From: Natronosalvus hydrolyticus
GTDB lineage: Archaea > Halobacteriota > Halobacteria > Halobacteriales > Natrialbaceae
DNA length: 64,000 bases
Reading direction: 5' to 3'
NCBI GenBank assembly: GCA_025517525.1
Contig: JAOPJZ010000017.1
Coordinates: forward strand, 1-64,000
Shown: positions 63,705 through 64,000 of the stretch, one piece after another
Position numbering within the stretch: the first letter of the stretch is position 1
How the letters are laid out: every line of letters starts with the position of its first letter
Program-made: the position numbers and the translations under genes
The notes under the pieces: generated by a model
Seen by the model: the letters and a program-made list of their open reading frames with translations, nothing else
Databases searched by the model: none
Told to the model about the DNA's origin: nothing

Positions 63705-64000
63705 CTATTGACTCACCTCGTTTCCAGTGAGTTTCCAGCCCCAGCCACGCTCGTACTCTACCTCGTTCTGAGCGGCTAAGAAGTACAACTGGTTCTCCAC
63801 CGGGACACGGATCACATCATCCAAGATACCGGTCTCCACAATCCTTCGAAGGATCTCTTCCAGGGACTGGTACTGCCCTGTTAGGACTTCTTGTTTCAGG
63901 GTTTCTGGATCGAAGCTGACGGCCTCACTGGATTCAGACTCTTTCTCCTCCAACCGTTTCTGGAGCTGGCCTATTTGCTGTTCTAACTCTTGGATTCGTT
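63705..64000 (-). CDS. partial protein with N-terminal coiled coil
   Basis: At least 98 residues, running off the right edge. The visible start (RIQELEQQIGQLQKRLEEKE) is a coiled coil, then SFDPETLKQEVLTGQYQSLE, EILRRIVETGILDDVIRVPV and a C-terminal strand part ending EVSQ. The next gene starts two bases after its stop. No family recognised. Confidence 0.55.
   Translation of the reverse strand, partial: RIQELEQQIGQLQKRLEEKESESSEAVSFDPETLKQEVLTGQYQSLEEILRRIVETGILDDVIRVPVENQLYFLAAQNEVEYERGWGWKLTGNEVSQ

Noticed and set aside
1..64000. CRISPR array or cas genes
   Set aside because: No regularly spaced repeats of 24-37 bases with unique spacers and no Cas motifs seen.

Overview
The window reads as accessory DNA, most likely a large plasmid or integrative element, of a salt-loving archaeon. 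Archaeal signs seen directly are an Orc1/Cdc6 initiator, a TATA-binding protein, two histone-fold proteins, an archaeal-type peptidyl-tRNA hydrolase (Pth2), TATA boxes about 25-30 nt upstream of leaderless genes, and strongly acidic proteins. A HalOD1-type domain and a DUF6610-like protein point to Halobacteria. The single (not tandem) histone and the near-balanced base composition leave a nanohaloarchaeal host open. No ribosomal or central metabolic genes are present.

Layout. 0-9.6 kb: small membrane proteins, zinc ribbons, winged-helix regulators, a rhomboid protease and a minus-strand envelope operon (6.1-9.1 kb). 9.6-17.5 kb: a PadR regulator, a STAND-like ATPase divergent from a type IIG restriction-modification enzyme, three small genes and a DUF1931 histone-fold gene. 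17.6-22 kb: Orc1/Cdc6, an origin-like region with four copies of an inverted repeat around an AT-rich core, and a three-gene operon including a DUF932-like protein. 23.1-30.6 kb: a plus-strand DNA-transfer (type IV secretion) operon with a VirB2-like pilin candidate, a VirB6-like membrane protein, a PrgI-VirB4 fusion, accessory proteins, a VirD4-type coupling ATPase and a winged-helix gene. No relaxase is seen.

30.6-39.9 kb: small coupled genes, an HNH nuclease, pth2, a SIMPL-domain protein, zinc proteins, a tRNA-like element, a histone and a DUF6884 protein. 40.3-43.5 kb: a minus-strand trio (membrane protein, coiled-coil acidic protein, AAA+ ATPase with an MIT-like N-terminus) that resembles an ESCRT-III/Vps4 module, beside a regulator and tbp. 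43.5-57.7 kb: a long minus-strand archipelago of short, mostly unrecognised genes whose ends overlap the next start, interrupted by DUF4238, ApeA-like HEPN and AlbA_2 genes. 57.7-64 kb: a repeat-bearing non-coding stretch, a second HerA/VirD4-like ATPase with a nuclease-like tail, a second PadR gene, DUF6610 and HalOD1 genes, and a tyrosine integrase.

The most unusual signal is in gene starts. Most coupled genes begin a fixed distance downstream of GGTGA (start near base 15 counted from the first G). At least ten open frames have no ATG, GTG or TTG near that position but do have ATT, ATC, ATA or CTG there, directly after an in-frame stop. The element may use non-AUG initiation routinely. The ESCRT-like trio is the best candidate for an undescribed functional system.
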